Source: a virus. From it: DNA of 23,700 bases. The translations under genes were made by a program, and so were the position numbers. Of the stretch, positions 6,372-13,373 are shown one piece after another; the first letter of the stretch is position 1, and each line of letters begins with the position of its first letter. Under the pieces are notes generated by a model, which worked only from the letters and a program-made list of their open reading frames with translations, made no database searches and had not been told where the DNA came from. The stretch spans positions 1-23,700 of IMG/VR virus record IMGVR_UViG_3300027816_000409. One strand, 5' to 3'.

Positions 6372-7508
6372 ATGCGATTACATCTACTAGGTATTCCGCA
6401 TACTCAAACTACTTACGAGTTCAGCCATTGTGCGTTTACTGGTAAGGTAAAACGGTTTGCCCCAATGATGCAATCGGTAGGATATGACGTTATTCATTAC
6501 GGGGTAGAGGGAGCACATAGTGGGGCAACCTATGATGTGAATCTAATGTCGTTTGATGAATGGGCGGGAATTAGAACAAAATTATTTAATGAAATATACG
6601 GTAATCGTGATGCCATGCCATCCGACTTTATCGGTGATTTAGCGAATACTGGTAATGAATTGTATCAAACGTTCAATGCACGCTTAAAGATACAATTAGG
6701 AAGAAATCTTGACACACACGATATTATTTGTTTACCCTTCGGATTTGCCCACGATACGGCTATTAAAGATTTTCCAAATCCAAAAGTAGAAACTGGTATC
6801 GGTTACCCAAACTCATACCAAGACTTCAGAATATTTGAAAGTAATGCGTGGTATCATTACGAGATAGGTCGTGAAGGTAGAAGTGGTCACGATTATCATT
6901 GGGTCATTCCAAACTACTTTAAGGTTGACGATTGGGACTTCAATCCAAACCCAGAAGGATATGTCGCATACTTTGGTAGATTATCAAATATTAAGGGAGT
7001 GCATTTTATATCAGAAATAGCCAAAGTTCGTCCTGATTTAAAGTTTAAAATTTGTGGACAAGGTGACCCAACTCCATATTTAACTTCACCAAATATTGAG
7101 TATGTTCCACCTATTCACGGACGAGAGCGTTCAAAGTTTTTGGGTAACGCAATGGCAGTTATAATGCCAACACGTTATGTAGAACCATTTGGTGGAGTTA
7201 CCGTAGAAGCAGAACTCTGCGGAACACCAGTATTGGGTTCTTCATACGGAAGTTTTACAGAAACGGTTGAACACGGAAAAACTGGATATCAATGTAGAAC
7301 ACTTGGTGATTTCTTAGCAGGATTAGAGCAAATTGAAAATGGTGCAATCGACAGAGCATATGTCCGTAATTTTGCAGTAGAACATTTTGATATGTACAAG
7401 TTGGCTCACAAATATGATGGTGCATTTAGACAAATTAATGATATATCAACTGATAAGGGATGGTATAGTAGACGTTCAATGATTGGACCAATCACGAGGG
7501 TCGTATGA
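6372..7508 (+). CDS. GT-B glycosyltransferase (GT4/Glycos_transf_1 type)
   Basis: A 378-residue retaining-type glycosyltransferase. The C-terminal Rossmann half begins at about residue 197 (GYVAYFGRLSNIKGVH). It carries the EX7E motif at Glu271-Glu279 (EPFGGVTVE) and the GTPVLGSSYGSFTETVEHGKTGY segment that binds the nucleotide-sugar diphosphate. The N-terminal acceptor half is less conserved. It would move a sugar from a nucleotide-sugar donor to a phage or host acceptor such as modified DNA, a virion protein or a surface glycan. The next gene, a nucleotide-sugar dehydrogenase, overlaps by 4 bases, so the donor may be a uronic acid (inference). Confidence 0.88.
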   Translation: MRLHLLGIPHTQTTYEFSHCAFTGKVKRFAPMMQSVGYDVIHYGVEGAHSGATYDVNLMSFDEWAGIRTKLFNEIYGNRDAMPSDFIGDLANTGNELYQTFNARLKIQLGRNLDTHDIICLPFGFAHDTAIKDFPNPKVETGIGYPNSYQDFRIFESNAWYHYEIGREGRSGHDYHWVIPNYFKVDDWDFNPNPEGYVAYFGRLSNIKGVHFISEIAKVRPDLKFKICGQGDPTPYLTSPNIEYVPPIHGRERSKFLGNAMAVIMPTRYVEPFGGVTVEAELCGTPVLGSSYGSFTETVEHGKTGYQCRTLGDFLAGLEQIENGAIDRAYVRNFAVEHFDMYKLAHKYDGAFRQINDISTDKGWYSRRSMIGPITRVV

Positions 7509-8350
7509 ATAAAATTGGTGTAGTAGGATTGGGTTATGTGGGAACAGCGGTGCAGAAAGGTTTTGAATCTACACACACCGTCCTAACATACGATATCGCA
7601 AAAGAATGCACAGAAGATTCTGTTTCTAGTTTAGCAAACAAAGTTGGTATTATTTTTATATGTGTCCCGACACCAATGAATCTAGATGGAACATGTAATA
7701 CGGATATAGTAGAATCTGTGTTAAAAGAAATATCAACACGTAACGAATCCGAAAGTTCGGCACCAATATGTGTTCTTAAATCTACAGTCACACCAGGAAC
7801 AACAAACAGACTAGCAGAAAAATTTATTAATTTGACTATCTGCTTCAACCCAGAATTCCTAACCGAAAAAAACTATATCAACGATTTTGTATCTCAGGTT
7901 GATATTATTTTAGGATATACTCACAATAGTAGACAAGTAAAAATGGTTGATGATGCATATTGGCAACGGTTCCCAAATTCCAGTATTCGTCACACAACGG
8001 CAAAAGAAGCAGAGATGATTAAGTATGTGGCAAATACTATGCTGTCTGCAAAGGTTGCATATCTCAACGAAATATATCAGATATGTCAAAAGGTTGGTAT
8101 AGAGTATAGTAACATCGCAAAAACTTTAAAGTGTGATACACGACTAGGAACATCACACTGGGAAGTTCCAGGACCAGATGGGCACTTTGGATTCGGTGGA
8201 ACGTGTTTTCCAAAAGATATAAATGCTTTGATTCAATTTGCAAAGGAAAATAGTCAAGACGTTCCTTTACTAGAAGCTGTCTGGAATAAAAATCTTGAAG
8301 TACGACCTGAAAAAGATTGGGAACTTGATAAAGGTAGAGCAGTAGTATAA
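7505..8350 (+). CDS. UDP-glucose/GDP-mannose 6-dehydrogenase-like enzyme, C-terminally short
   Basis: A 281-residue protein of the nucleotide-sugar dehydrogenase family, which oxidises the 6-OH of a UDP- or GDP-sugar to a uronic acid using two NAD+. It has the NAD-binding GLGYVG at residues 8-13, VPTP near 54-57, STVTPGTT, FNPEFLTE (114-121), the catalytic-region Lys173 and Asn177, and the catalytic Cys234 in FGFGGTCFPKD. Family members usually have 390-450 residues. This one stops soon after the central domain and lacks the C-terminal UDP-binding Rossmann domain, which normally completes the sugar-nucleotide site. It may act on another substrate, need a partner, or be a natural minimal form. 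It overlaps the glycosyltransferase gene (ATGA) and ends at a terminator. Confidence 0.87.
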   Translation: MNKIGVVGLGYVGTAVQKGFESTHTVLTYDIAKECTEDSVSSLANKVGIIFICVPTPMNLDGTCNTDIVESVLKEISTRNESESSAPICVLKSTVTPGTTNRLAEKFINLTICFNPEFLTEKNYINDFVSQVDIILGYTHNSRQVKMVDDAYWQRFPNSSIRHTTAKEAEMIKYVANTMLSAKVAYLNEIYQICQKVGIEYSNIAKTLKCDTRLGTSHWEVPGPDGHFGFGGTCFPKDINALIQFAKENSQDVPLLEAVWNKNLEVRPEKDWELDKGRAVV

Positions 8351-8373
8351 AATATTATTGAATACTATATATT

Positions 8374-8405
8374 AAGACCGACTTGACAAATGAGTTCGGT
8401 CTTTT
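8374..8405 (+). terminator. Terminator after the dehydrogenase gene
   Basis: AAGACCGA (8374-8381) pairs with TCGGTCTT (8396-8403), extendable by CT/AG, and is followed by TTTATATTT. Its loop contains the TTGACA of the promoter that follows. Confidence 0.8.
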
Positions 8406-8411
8406 TATATT
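8383..8411 (+). promoter_or_regulatory. Promoter of the tmRNA gene
   Basis: TTGACA (8383-8388), 17 bases, TATATT (8406-8411). The start would be near 8418, about 22 bases before the mature tmRNA 5' end. The -35 box sits in the loop of the upstream terminator and the spacer holds its T-run, so ending one transcript and starting the next use the same 40 bases. Confidence 0.8.
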
Positions 8412-8439
8412 TAAGTGTAGATATTTATAGTAGTTAGAA

Positions 8440-8791
8440 GGGCCTGTCATGGTTTCGACGGGATGTAGATGACTAAGCTTTGTATCCAGTTTGGTAATAC
8501 TGGTGAAACAGACCACAAATTTCAACTGGCAACTCATACAGCCAACCTCTCGCCCTCGCTGCGTAAGCAGTAGAGCCGAAGGACCGATGACCTGACCCAT
8601 ATAAGGGTAATCGGACTTATCATATGGTGTAGTGTTAGTAACGGGTAGTAGCTAACATCAAACACAACTACCCTACGTCCGACTTATGTTTGTTCCTTGT
8701 CAAGAGGCGGATGAAACTAAACAAGGAACTATGTGCATAAACGCTTAGTAGGAAGCAGTCTCGGACGAGGGTTCGACTCCCTCCAGGTCCA
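8440..8791 (+). ncRNA. ssrA: Transfer-messenger RNA (tmRNA)
   Basis: A 352-base tmRNA, which rescues ribosomes stalled on broken mRNA and tags the peptide for degradation. The 5' part begins GGGCCTGTCATGGTTTCGACGGG, of the form shared by bacterial tmRNAs. The 3' part has a T-arm (GAGGGTTCGACTCCCTC) and CAGGTCC plus A, which closes the acceptor stem with GGGCCTG. The third pair is G-U, the alanine identity signal. All seven acceptor pairs are identical to those of this phage's own tRNA-Ala (19768-19840). CCA is not encoded. The middle holds a tag frame at 8528-8566, and the sequence after it is rich in possible pseudoknot stems. Its own promoter lies upstream. Confidence 0.93.
8528..8566 (+). 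other. tmRNA tag-peptide reading frame
   Basis: Inside the tmRNA, the frame GGC-AAC-TCA ... GCT-GCG-TAA encodes GNSYSQPLALAA. The ending ALAA is the classical degradation signal recognised by ClpXP-type proteases. GGC is my best guess for the resume codon (Gly is used in some bacterial groups, Ala in most); the frame is open further upstream, so the first residue is uncertain. Confidence 0.75.
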
Positions 8792-8832
8792 TTAAAATTG
8801 ACGGTTGTGTTAATAATTTGAAGGAGGTAGAG

Positions 8833-9117
8833 ATGTATGTGTTCAAAATTATTCAACGCATCTTCAATCAAATATTTCCTCCTATGTCAGTAGAAACTAC
8901 AACCTTGTTGTTAGAAGAAGCAGACATAATAATGAAGGAAATAAAAGAAGCAAGAAAGTTGGCAGATTTACTAAGAATTAAAGAAATTTTAAGAAAGTTT
9001 CGTGGTGCAGTAGAACTAGCAGGATCACCAAGAGAAGTAAAACAAAAATTGGTTTTTTTAGAAGCACAGTGGAACAGGCAATTTAGACTGTGGAAAGCAA
9101 ATGGTAATCGGTTCTAA
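8833..9117 (+). CDS. Hypothetical helical protein, 94 residues
   Basis: The ATG at 8833 follows a perfect AAGGAGG. The protein is almost entirely helical: a hydrophobic start (MYVFKIIQRIFNQIFPP), then a charged helix rich in Glu and Lys (LLLEEADIIMKEIKEARK) and another amphipathic segment. There are no cysteines and no known motif. Its last 17 bases overlap the start of the sulfotransferase-like gene, which points to coupled translation. It begins just after the tmRNA and may be on the same transcript. Confidence 0.65.
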   Translation: MYVFKIIQRIFNQIFPPMSVETTTLLLEEADIIMKEIKEARKLADLLRIKEILRKFRGAVELAGSPREVKQKLVFLEAQWNRQFRLWKANGNRF

Positions 9118-9736
9118 AGTTTCTAGTAAAAGATATATCTGGTTACGAGTTCCAAGAACGGCAACAGTAGCATACGGAAAGATATTTTTTCCAGACGGAA
9201 ATTACGAACATACTCATAGTAACTACTTTTATGAAAGAGATAGATACGGTGAACTACCAGCGTTTTCTGTTGTAAGAAATCCGTATGATAGGTTTGTATC
9301 CTCAGTAAAGCACATATATAAACAGCAGTTGGTAAATGGTACATCTGGGAAATACAAGTTCACAATACCATTTACCGATACAAAAACACTGTATACCTTT
9401 TTTGAAACTAATTTGAAAGTACTACGAGATATAGACAACAACGTAGAACACAAAAGAATTTTTCAAACAGAGGATTTAAGTTTTGTAAAGATGTTTTTTA
9501 GGTTACAAAAAAATTTTGTAGGGTATTCACAAGTAAAAGTGTTCAAGTACGAAGAGCTAGAGGAATTCAATTACTGGATACAAACTGAGTTGGGATTAGA
9601 CACAGGTAAAGTGAGCATACTTAACAGCTCATCTGAAGAGTTGTCTCATATTAACTTCTCATCGGATGAATTCAAAGAACTTACATATAAGTTATTTGAA
9701 GAAGATTATAAATTTTTTGGTTACGTTCAACATTAA
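9101..9736 (+). CDS. Sulfotransferase-like protein (first of four)
   Basis: A 211-residue protein resembling the P-loop sulfotransferase superfamily (Sulfotransfer_2 type), which moves sulfate from PAPS to a hydroxyl or amine of sugars, proteins or small molecules. The 5'-phosphosulfate loop is VPRTATVAYGKIFF (about residues 17-30) and the 3'-phosphate motif is VVRNPYDRFVSS (57-68). A late 'VKVFKYEELEEF' segment matches the usual C-terminal helix start. There is no signal or membrane segment. It overlaps the previous gene by 17 bases. A similar protein lies at 11605-12300, and two more distant ones at 20805 and 21517. The acceptor is unknown. Confidence 0.72.
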   Translation: MVIGSKVSSKRYIWLRVPRTATVAYGKIFFPDGNYEHTHSNYFYERDRYGELPAFSVVRNPYDRFVSSVKHIYKQQLVNGTSGKYKFTIPFTDTKTLYTFFETNLKVLRDIDNNVEHKRIFQTEDLSFVKMFFRLQKNFVGYSQVKVFKYEELEEFNYWIQTELGLDTGKVSILNSSSEELSHINFSSDEFKELTYKLFEEDYKFFGYVQH

Positions 9737-9748
9737 CTAGGAGGCACT

Positions 9749-9931
9749 ATGGACGAAAATAATATCCCCACGGGTGAGTTCGTCAGTGAAGGCACTCCCG
9801 CAAGACCAGGTGAAGAACACTTACCGGCAGAGTTGAGAACCTATGGTATTATGGACTCTAACGGATATAAGATTCTTACAAATATGGGTATTCACGGCGG
9901 TGGTGGTATCACTTCAGAAGGCTTCGACTGA
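9749..9931 (+). CDS. Small protein, 60 residues, ending at a possibly leaky UGA
   Basis: It begins after a strong AGGAGG. The protein is Gly-, Pro- and Glu-rich with no known motif (ending IHGGGGITSEGFD). Its TGA is followed by C, a context known to be leaky, and the next ORF begins 3 bases later in the same frame with no good ribosome binding site. Readthrough would fuse the two into about 208 residues. It may equally be a simple coupled pair, or one gene split by a mutation. Confidence 0.6.
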   Translation: MDENNIPTGEFVSEGTPARPGEEHLPAELRTYGIMDSNGYKILTNMGIHGGGGITSEGFD

Positions 9932-9934
9932 CCC

Positions 9935-10375
9935 ATGTTACGTAATTGGGTAGTCCAGTTTGGACACGCCCCAGGTGACAGAGCAGGAGATGAACGTGTA
10001 TCTCCTGAAGATAGAGGAAAGTATATTTCACAAGTAGGCTACTATTTTGGATGGCAACCTCCTCCCGGAATGAGTTGGATTGTTGAAGTTACCAAAGATT
10101 TACACGGTAAGCATCCTGGTAGATACATAGCTTGTTTTATGAGATATATGACAGATGGTGAAGCAGAAAAGATGCTTGGAACTAACTACGAAAAGTATCA
10201 AGCACCAGTAGTAAAACCAGCGGCAACGCACGAAGAATTCTTACGTGGACAACTAGAAGCAATTCAAAAACAACTCACTCAATATGAGCAACAAACTCAA
10301 ACCACAGAAGTTTCAGAGAATTGTGAAGTATGTCCAATAGAAGAAACAACTAACGAAACACAACCAGAAACGTAA
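9935..10375 (+). CDS. Hypothetical protein, 146 residues, in frame with the preceding ORF
   Basis: It has no close ribosome binding site (a weak AGAAGG lies 14 bases back) and sits 3 bases after the UGA of the previous ORF in the same frame. The N-terminal 95 residues are compact and aromatic (GYYFGWQPPPGMSWIVEV, RYIACFMRYM), with a Pro/Ala linker (APVVKPAAT), then a helical Gln-rich stretch (EFLRGQLEAIQKQLTQYEQQ) and an acidic Thr-rich tail with two Cys. No family is recognised. It could be the C-terminal part of a readthrough product. Confidence 0.65.
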   Translation: MLRNWVVQFGHAPGDRAGDERVSPEDRGKYISQVGYYFGWQPPPGMSWIVEVTKDLHGKHPGRYIACFMRYMTDGEAEKMLGTNYEKYQAPVVKPAATHEEFLRGQLEAIQKQLTQYEQQTQTTEVSENCEVCPIEETTNETQPET

Positions 10376-10384
10376 GAGGTATGT

Positions 10385-10729
10385 ATGTTAAAGAAAAAGG
10401 TTACGAAGTTTACTGGTAGTAAGTTAAATGTGATGGAACGTAAGGCACTTGTTTGTCAAGAGTGCAATATTGTCACGGTTACGGTAGCAAACGATATCGC
10501 TGCCGTAACCTGTGCATATTGCGTACAAAAGTCTATTGAACCACCAAAGTTTTATACACCGAAACCAGAGGGTGAAAAGTTTCCTCGTGGGTGGCATTTT
10601 AAACAACGATATGTGCATACAGATGGTCGTGTGTTCTGTAAAGGTGTAGAAACTGGTGAGACTGATACACCAGAAGTACCAAAGAAGAAAAAGGTAGTTA
10701 AGAAAAAGACACCTAAAAAGAGGAAGTAA
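10385..10729 (+). CDS. Zinc-ribbon protein with a lysine-rich tail
   Basis: A 114-residue protein. Cys24/Cys27 and Cys43/Cys46 form two CxxC knuckles of a compact zinc ribbon (CQECNIVTVTV...VTCAYC). The last 25 residues are nearly all Lys and Arg with a few Pro and Val (KKKKVVKKKTPKKRK), so the protein is expected to bind nucleic acid. The middle (PRGWHFKQRYVHTDGRVFCKG) is aromatic and basic. It could be a transcription or translation modulator or a packaging factor. AAGAGG lies before the ATG. The next gene starts directly at the base after the stop. Confidence 0.72.
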   Translation: MLKKKVTKFTGSKLNVMERKALVCQECNIVTVTVANDIAAVTCAYCVQKSIEPPKFYTPKPEGEKFPRGWHFKQRYVHTDGRVFCKGVETGETDTPEVPKKKKVVKKKTPKKRK

Positions 10730-11065
10730 ATGTTAAATCTACCATCGAAACCATTTCCAGTAATACAAAAGTTTTTGCATGAAAACAAACTTGTAGTTTA
10801 CAAATATTTGGTAAAACAAGTACGAAAGGGTATTCGTGAAGATTTAGATAAAGTAGAACTATTTCAGATTACGCCGATGCACTCACACCAAAAACACACA
10901 GCAGTAGTGAAAAAAGAAGATTATGAAAATGTTTTACAAGATGCGATGAAACAAGCGATTAAAGAAGAAGATTATGAAACAGCAGCAAAAGTAAGAGATA
11001 CAATACAGTTCTACAAAGAAAAAAGTATTACTAAACTCTTAAACGATACAAAACCAGAGGAATAA
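10730..11065 (+). CDS. Small protein with a UVR-type helical hairpin
   Basis: A 111-residue protein. Residues 79-92 (EEDYETAAKVRDTI) match the UVR motif found in UvrB, UvrC, ClpC and McsA, where a two-helix hairpin binds a partner. A related, weaker copy (KKEDYENVLQDAMKQAI) lies just before, so the two together may form the hairpin. The N-terminal half is basic and helical. In bacteria, UVR domains pair UvrB with UvrC, and zinc-binding McsA with its kinase. Here the preceding gene is a zinc-ribbon protein, so together they echo the parts of McsA (inference). There is no spacer after the previous stop. Confidence 0.65.
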   Translation: MLNLPSKPFPVIQKFLHENKLVVYKYLVKQVRKGIREDLDKVELFQITPMHSHQKHTAVVKKEDYENVLQDAMKQAIKEEDYETAAKVRDTIQFYKEKSITKLLNDTKPEE

Positions 11066-11068
11066 AAT

Positions 11069-11602
11069 ATGGCTATGGCGTTGGATTCAACTAAATGTGT
11101 TGTCCTAAATGCCACGTATGAGCCCATAACAGTTGTGACTTCGAAGCGAGCACTATTGTTATTTTTGGAAGGAAAAGCTATCATAGTCGAGGAACATCCA
11201 GAGTTGGTGGTGCGGTCACCAAGACAGACATTCCCTGTACCATTGATGATTGCGTTGGTACGCTATATCAAGGGCCGCCGTGTATTTAAGACACCAGCTT
11301 TACTCACACAGAAAAACCTATTCGTTCGTGATGCATACACTTGCCAATATTGTAATCGGCATAAGAGTGCGTTCCGTCCTAGTGAATTTTTGACTCGTGA
11401 CCACGTACATCCTGTTGCAAAGGGTGGTCAAGACAAGTGGGAAAATGTGGTGACGAGTTGTAGTACCTGTAACAATAAGAAAGCAGACAAGTTGTTAGAA
11501 ATGACTACGATGAAACTGGCAAAACAACCTGTCACACCTACAATTTTTGAGCTGTGGACAAAACAACAGGCACGAACTAACCGAGCAATAATGGTTGCAT
11601 AA
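11069..11602 (+). CDS. HNH endonuclease
   Basis: A 177-residue protein of a widespread HNH family. The N-terminal region (VVLNATYEPITVVTSKRALLLFLEGKA) is typical of the bacterial and phage group with a strand-rich lead domain. The nuclease core has CQYC (92-95), DH-x-HP (Asp111, His112, His114), Asn126 and CSTC with a following Asn (131-136), so both zinc pairs and the catalytic His are intact. It may be a homing or DNA-processing nuclease; free-standing HNH genes are common in large phages. AGAGGA precedes the ATG. A second in-frame ATG lies 6 bases later. The sulfotransferase-like gene follows 2 bases after the stop. Confidence 0.9.
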   Translation: MAMALDSTKCVVLNATYEPITVVTSKRALLLFLEGKAIIVEEHPELVVRSPRQTFPVPLMIALVRYIKGRRVFKTPALLTQKNLFVRDAYTCQYCNRHKSAFRPSEFLTRDHVHPVAKGGQDKWENVVTSCSTCNNKKADKLLEMTTMKLAKQPVTPTIFELWTKQQARTNRAIMVA

Positions 11603-11604
11603 CT

Positions 11605-12300
11605 ATGCTGATAACATCTAAAATTGATGATACAAAATGGTTATGGGTCAACGTTCCCAAGACTGCTTCTACGGCAGTAATGAGAACGTTTTTCCCATTA
11701 AAGGAAATAAACGAGCAAGAACATCAAACGTATAATCATTTGATAGACATTCACGGAAGTTTTGATGCTTTCACTACTGTTAGAAATCCCATTACACGCT
11801 TTAAGTCCGCTCTCAATCACACATTGAATGTTTGTGTATGTGGAAAATGTAAAATATCGGACAGACCTGTTGATAAAATAGATATTATACATTTCGTAAG
11901 TGATATGCTAAAACTAAAAAGTCAGAAAACAGATTTTTTTAGAGCCGTTTATATGAACGGAGAAAGTGATTATCAAATGAATGTCGCTAGAAGTATGGAA
12001 AACAGGTTTAGTAAGTATCTTATACCAAGTGGAGTAAATTGTTTACGAATTCCAGCATATGTTTCACAAACATTTATATTGAATGGTCCGCAAAATAAAT
12101 TGCATATATTTAAGTATGAAAACCTACAAGAATTGTCGGAATTCATACAAAATAAATTGGGATATACATTTAATAATATTATTTATCGAAAATACACCGA
12201 TAAATTGGGGGTTGACTTTTTAGACCCTACCCTGTTAGATTTACTCCACGAGCTGTATCGTGAAGATTATGATAACTTTAACTACGGGAAACGGTTATGA
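11605..12300 (+). CDS. Sulfotransferase-like protein (second of four)
   Basis: A 231-residue relative of the protein at 9101. The PAPS loop is VPKTASTAVMRTFF (about 17-30) and the 3'-phosphate motif is TTVRNPITRFKSAL (57-70). The later segment LHIFKYENLQELSEFIQNKLGY aligns with 'VKVFKYEELEEFNYWIQTELGL' of the first copy. A small Cys cluster (CVCGKCK) near residues 76-82 is absent from the first copy and could hold a metal. It has no ribosome binding site of its own and starts 2 bases after the HNH stop, so it is probably coupled. Its end overlaps the HD gene (ATGA). The acceptor is unknown. Confidence 0.72.
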   Translation: MLITSKIDDTKWLWVNVPKTASTAVMRTFFPLKEINEQEHQTYNHLIDIHGSFDAFTTVRNPITRFKSALNHTLNVCVCGKCKISDRPVDKIDIIHFVSDMLKLKSQKTDFFRAVYMNGESDYQMNVARSMENRFSKYLIPSGVNCLRIPAYVSQTFILNGPQNKLHIFKYENLQELSEFIQNKLGYTFNNIIYRKYTDKLGVDFLDPTLLDLLHELYREDYDNFNYGKRL

Positions 12301-12920
12301 TGGATTACGAAGAGAAGGCTAAGAAAAACTTGGAAAAGTTCAACGCATTTCTTGCTGACGATCCTCGTGTTGAAAAGTTGAATGAAATGTACGAAGTTTT
12401 CGGTGAACAACTACTTTCCGCACCCGCATCTGGTAAGATTCACTACCACAATGCATTTCCTGGGGGGTATCTCGATCACGTAGTTCATGTCGCGGAGACT
12501 TCTATGAAGGTGGCTACCGCGTATAAGGCTATTGGTGGCGAAATTGACTTCACCAAGCAAGAAATGATTTTTGCAGCACTTCATCACGACCTTGGAAAGC
12601 TCGGTAATGAGACAGGTCCATATTACCTTGACCAAGATAGTGATTGGCATCGTAAGCGCGGTGAAATGTATACGTACAATGATAATATTCAGTTTATGAC
12701 AGTCACAGATAGAGCATTGTATCTTTTACAGAAGTTTGAAGTTCCTATCACAGAAAAGGAATGGTTAGCAATCAAGATGTCCGATGGTTTGTATGATGAT
12801 GGAAATAAGCCATACTATAAGCCGTATCAAAAGTATGCGATGAAAACAAATCTTCCGTATGTCATCCATTGGTCTGACCACATGGCTTGTACGGCAGAAC
12901 GTGACGCAGGAATGTTTTAA
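12297..12920 (+). CDS. HD-domain phosphohydrolase
   Basis: A 207-residue metal-dependent phosphohydrolase. It carries the His-Asp signature HHDLGK at residues 96-101, His51 and His61 in 'HNAFPGGYLDHVVHV', and a late 'HWSDHMA' Asp. The spacing 'H..FPGGYLDH' resembles YhaM-like HD nucleases and related HD proteins rather than the short DatZ-type dATPases. Possible substrates are nucleotides or RNA ends. The nearby PurA/PurZ-like gene makes a nucleotide role attractive, but they are 10 kb apart. The start ATG overlaps the previous TGA; another ATG lies 3 bases later. It is the last protein gene before the tRNA region. Confidence 0.85.
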   Translation: MMDYEEKAKKNLEKFNAFLADDPRVEKLNEMYEVFGEQLLSAPASGKIHYHNAFPGGYLDHVVHVAETSMKVATAYKAIGGEIDFTKQEMIFAALHHDLGKLGNETGPYYLDQDSDWHRKRGEMYTYNDNIQFMTVTDRALYLLQKFEVPITEKEWLAIKMSDGLYDDGNKPYYKPYQKYAMKTNLPYVIHWSDHMACTAERDAGMF

Positions 12921-12928
12921 TAGTTGAT

Positions 12929-13010
12929 GCACTTGTGGCGGAATTGGGAGACGCACCAGCCTTAGGAGCTGGCGCCGTGAGGCGTGTGGGTTCGACCCCC
13001 ACCGAGTGCA
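12929..13010 (+). tRNA. tRNA-Leu (anticodon TAG)
   Basis: Class II tRNA. Acceptor GCACTTG/CGAGTGC, anticodon loop CTTAGGA on the stem CCAGC/GCTGG, a variable arm GGCGCCGTGAGGCG, T-loop TTCGACC, discriminator A. It reads CUA. It lies 8 bases after the HD gene and starts the tRNA region. Confidence 0.95.
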
Positions 13011-13015
13011 TTTGT

Positions 13016-13090
13016 GGTGATTGTAGCTCAGCTGGCAGAGCAGCGGATTGTGGTTCCGCGGGTCGCGGGTTCGAGCCCCGTCAGTCACCC
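13016..13090 (+). tRNA. tRNA-His (anticodon GTG)
   Basis: Acceptor GGTGATT/AGTCACC, anticodon loop TTGTGGT on GCGGA/TCCGC, T-loop TTCGAGC, discriminator C as expected for His. The base before the acceptor is T, so the usual G-1 is not encoded. Confidence 0.93.
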
Positions 13091-13110
13091 GTACAAAAAG
13101 GAGAATTGTT

Positions 13111-13296
13111 ATGGCAAAACAAAAAATAAATGAAAATTGGAATGTCCAGTATTATTCACGTGATTCTCAATCAAACGAAGATATTTTAAATTTAAATATG
13201 TCGTGGGAAAATCGTGATATTGATGGAGTGAAGAAAAATTTAAATATCTGGTTGTCTGCAATAGGCATACCACTCCAAGTGACAGATAAAAAGTAA
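13111..13296 (+). CDS. Hypothetical protein, 61 residues
   Basis: A small protein starting MAKQKINENW after AAAGGAGA. It contains Asn- and Trp-rich polar stretches (SWENRDIDGVKKNLNIWLSAIGI) and a helical C-terminal part. It lies between tRNA-His and tRNA-Thr, with 2 bases between its stop and the next tRNA, so it is almost certainly in the same transcript. 'VKKNLNIWLSAIGIPL' may be a protein-contact helix. The function is unknown. Confidence 0.6.
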   Translation: MAKQKINENWNVQYYSRDSQSNEDILNLNMSWENRDIDGVKKNLNIWLSAIGIPLQVTDKK

Positions 13297-13298
13297 TC

Positions 13299-13371
13299 GC
13301 TGACATAGCTCAGTTGGTAGAGCACCACTTTGGTAAAGTGGAGGTCACCAGTTCAATCCTGGTTGTCAGCT
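13299..13371 (+). tRNA. tRNA-Thr (anticodon GGT)
   Basis: Acceptor GCTGACA/TGTCAGC, anticodon loop TTGGTAA on CCACT/AGTGG, T-loop TTCAATC, discriminator T. It reads ACC and ACU. It begins 2 bases after a stop codon. Confidence 0.94.
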
Positions 13372-13373
13372 CT

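Noticed and set aside
11069-11602. HNH gene as part of an intron or inserted element
   Set aside because: It is a free-standing, co-directional gene with normal spacing; no split gene or intron ends are visible around it.
12297-12920. HD protein as DatZ, the dATPase partner of PurZ
   Set aside because: Motif layout (FPGGYLDH ... HHDLGK) looks more like YhaM-type HD proteins, and it is larger and 10 kb from the synthetase gene.
12935-13129. Open frame across tRNA-Leu and tRNA-His
   Set aside because: The sequence is explained by two tRNAs; stable RNA genes often leave open frames by chance.
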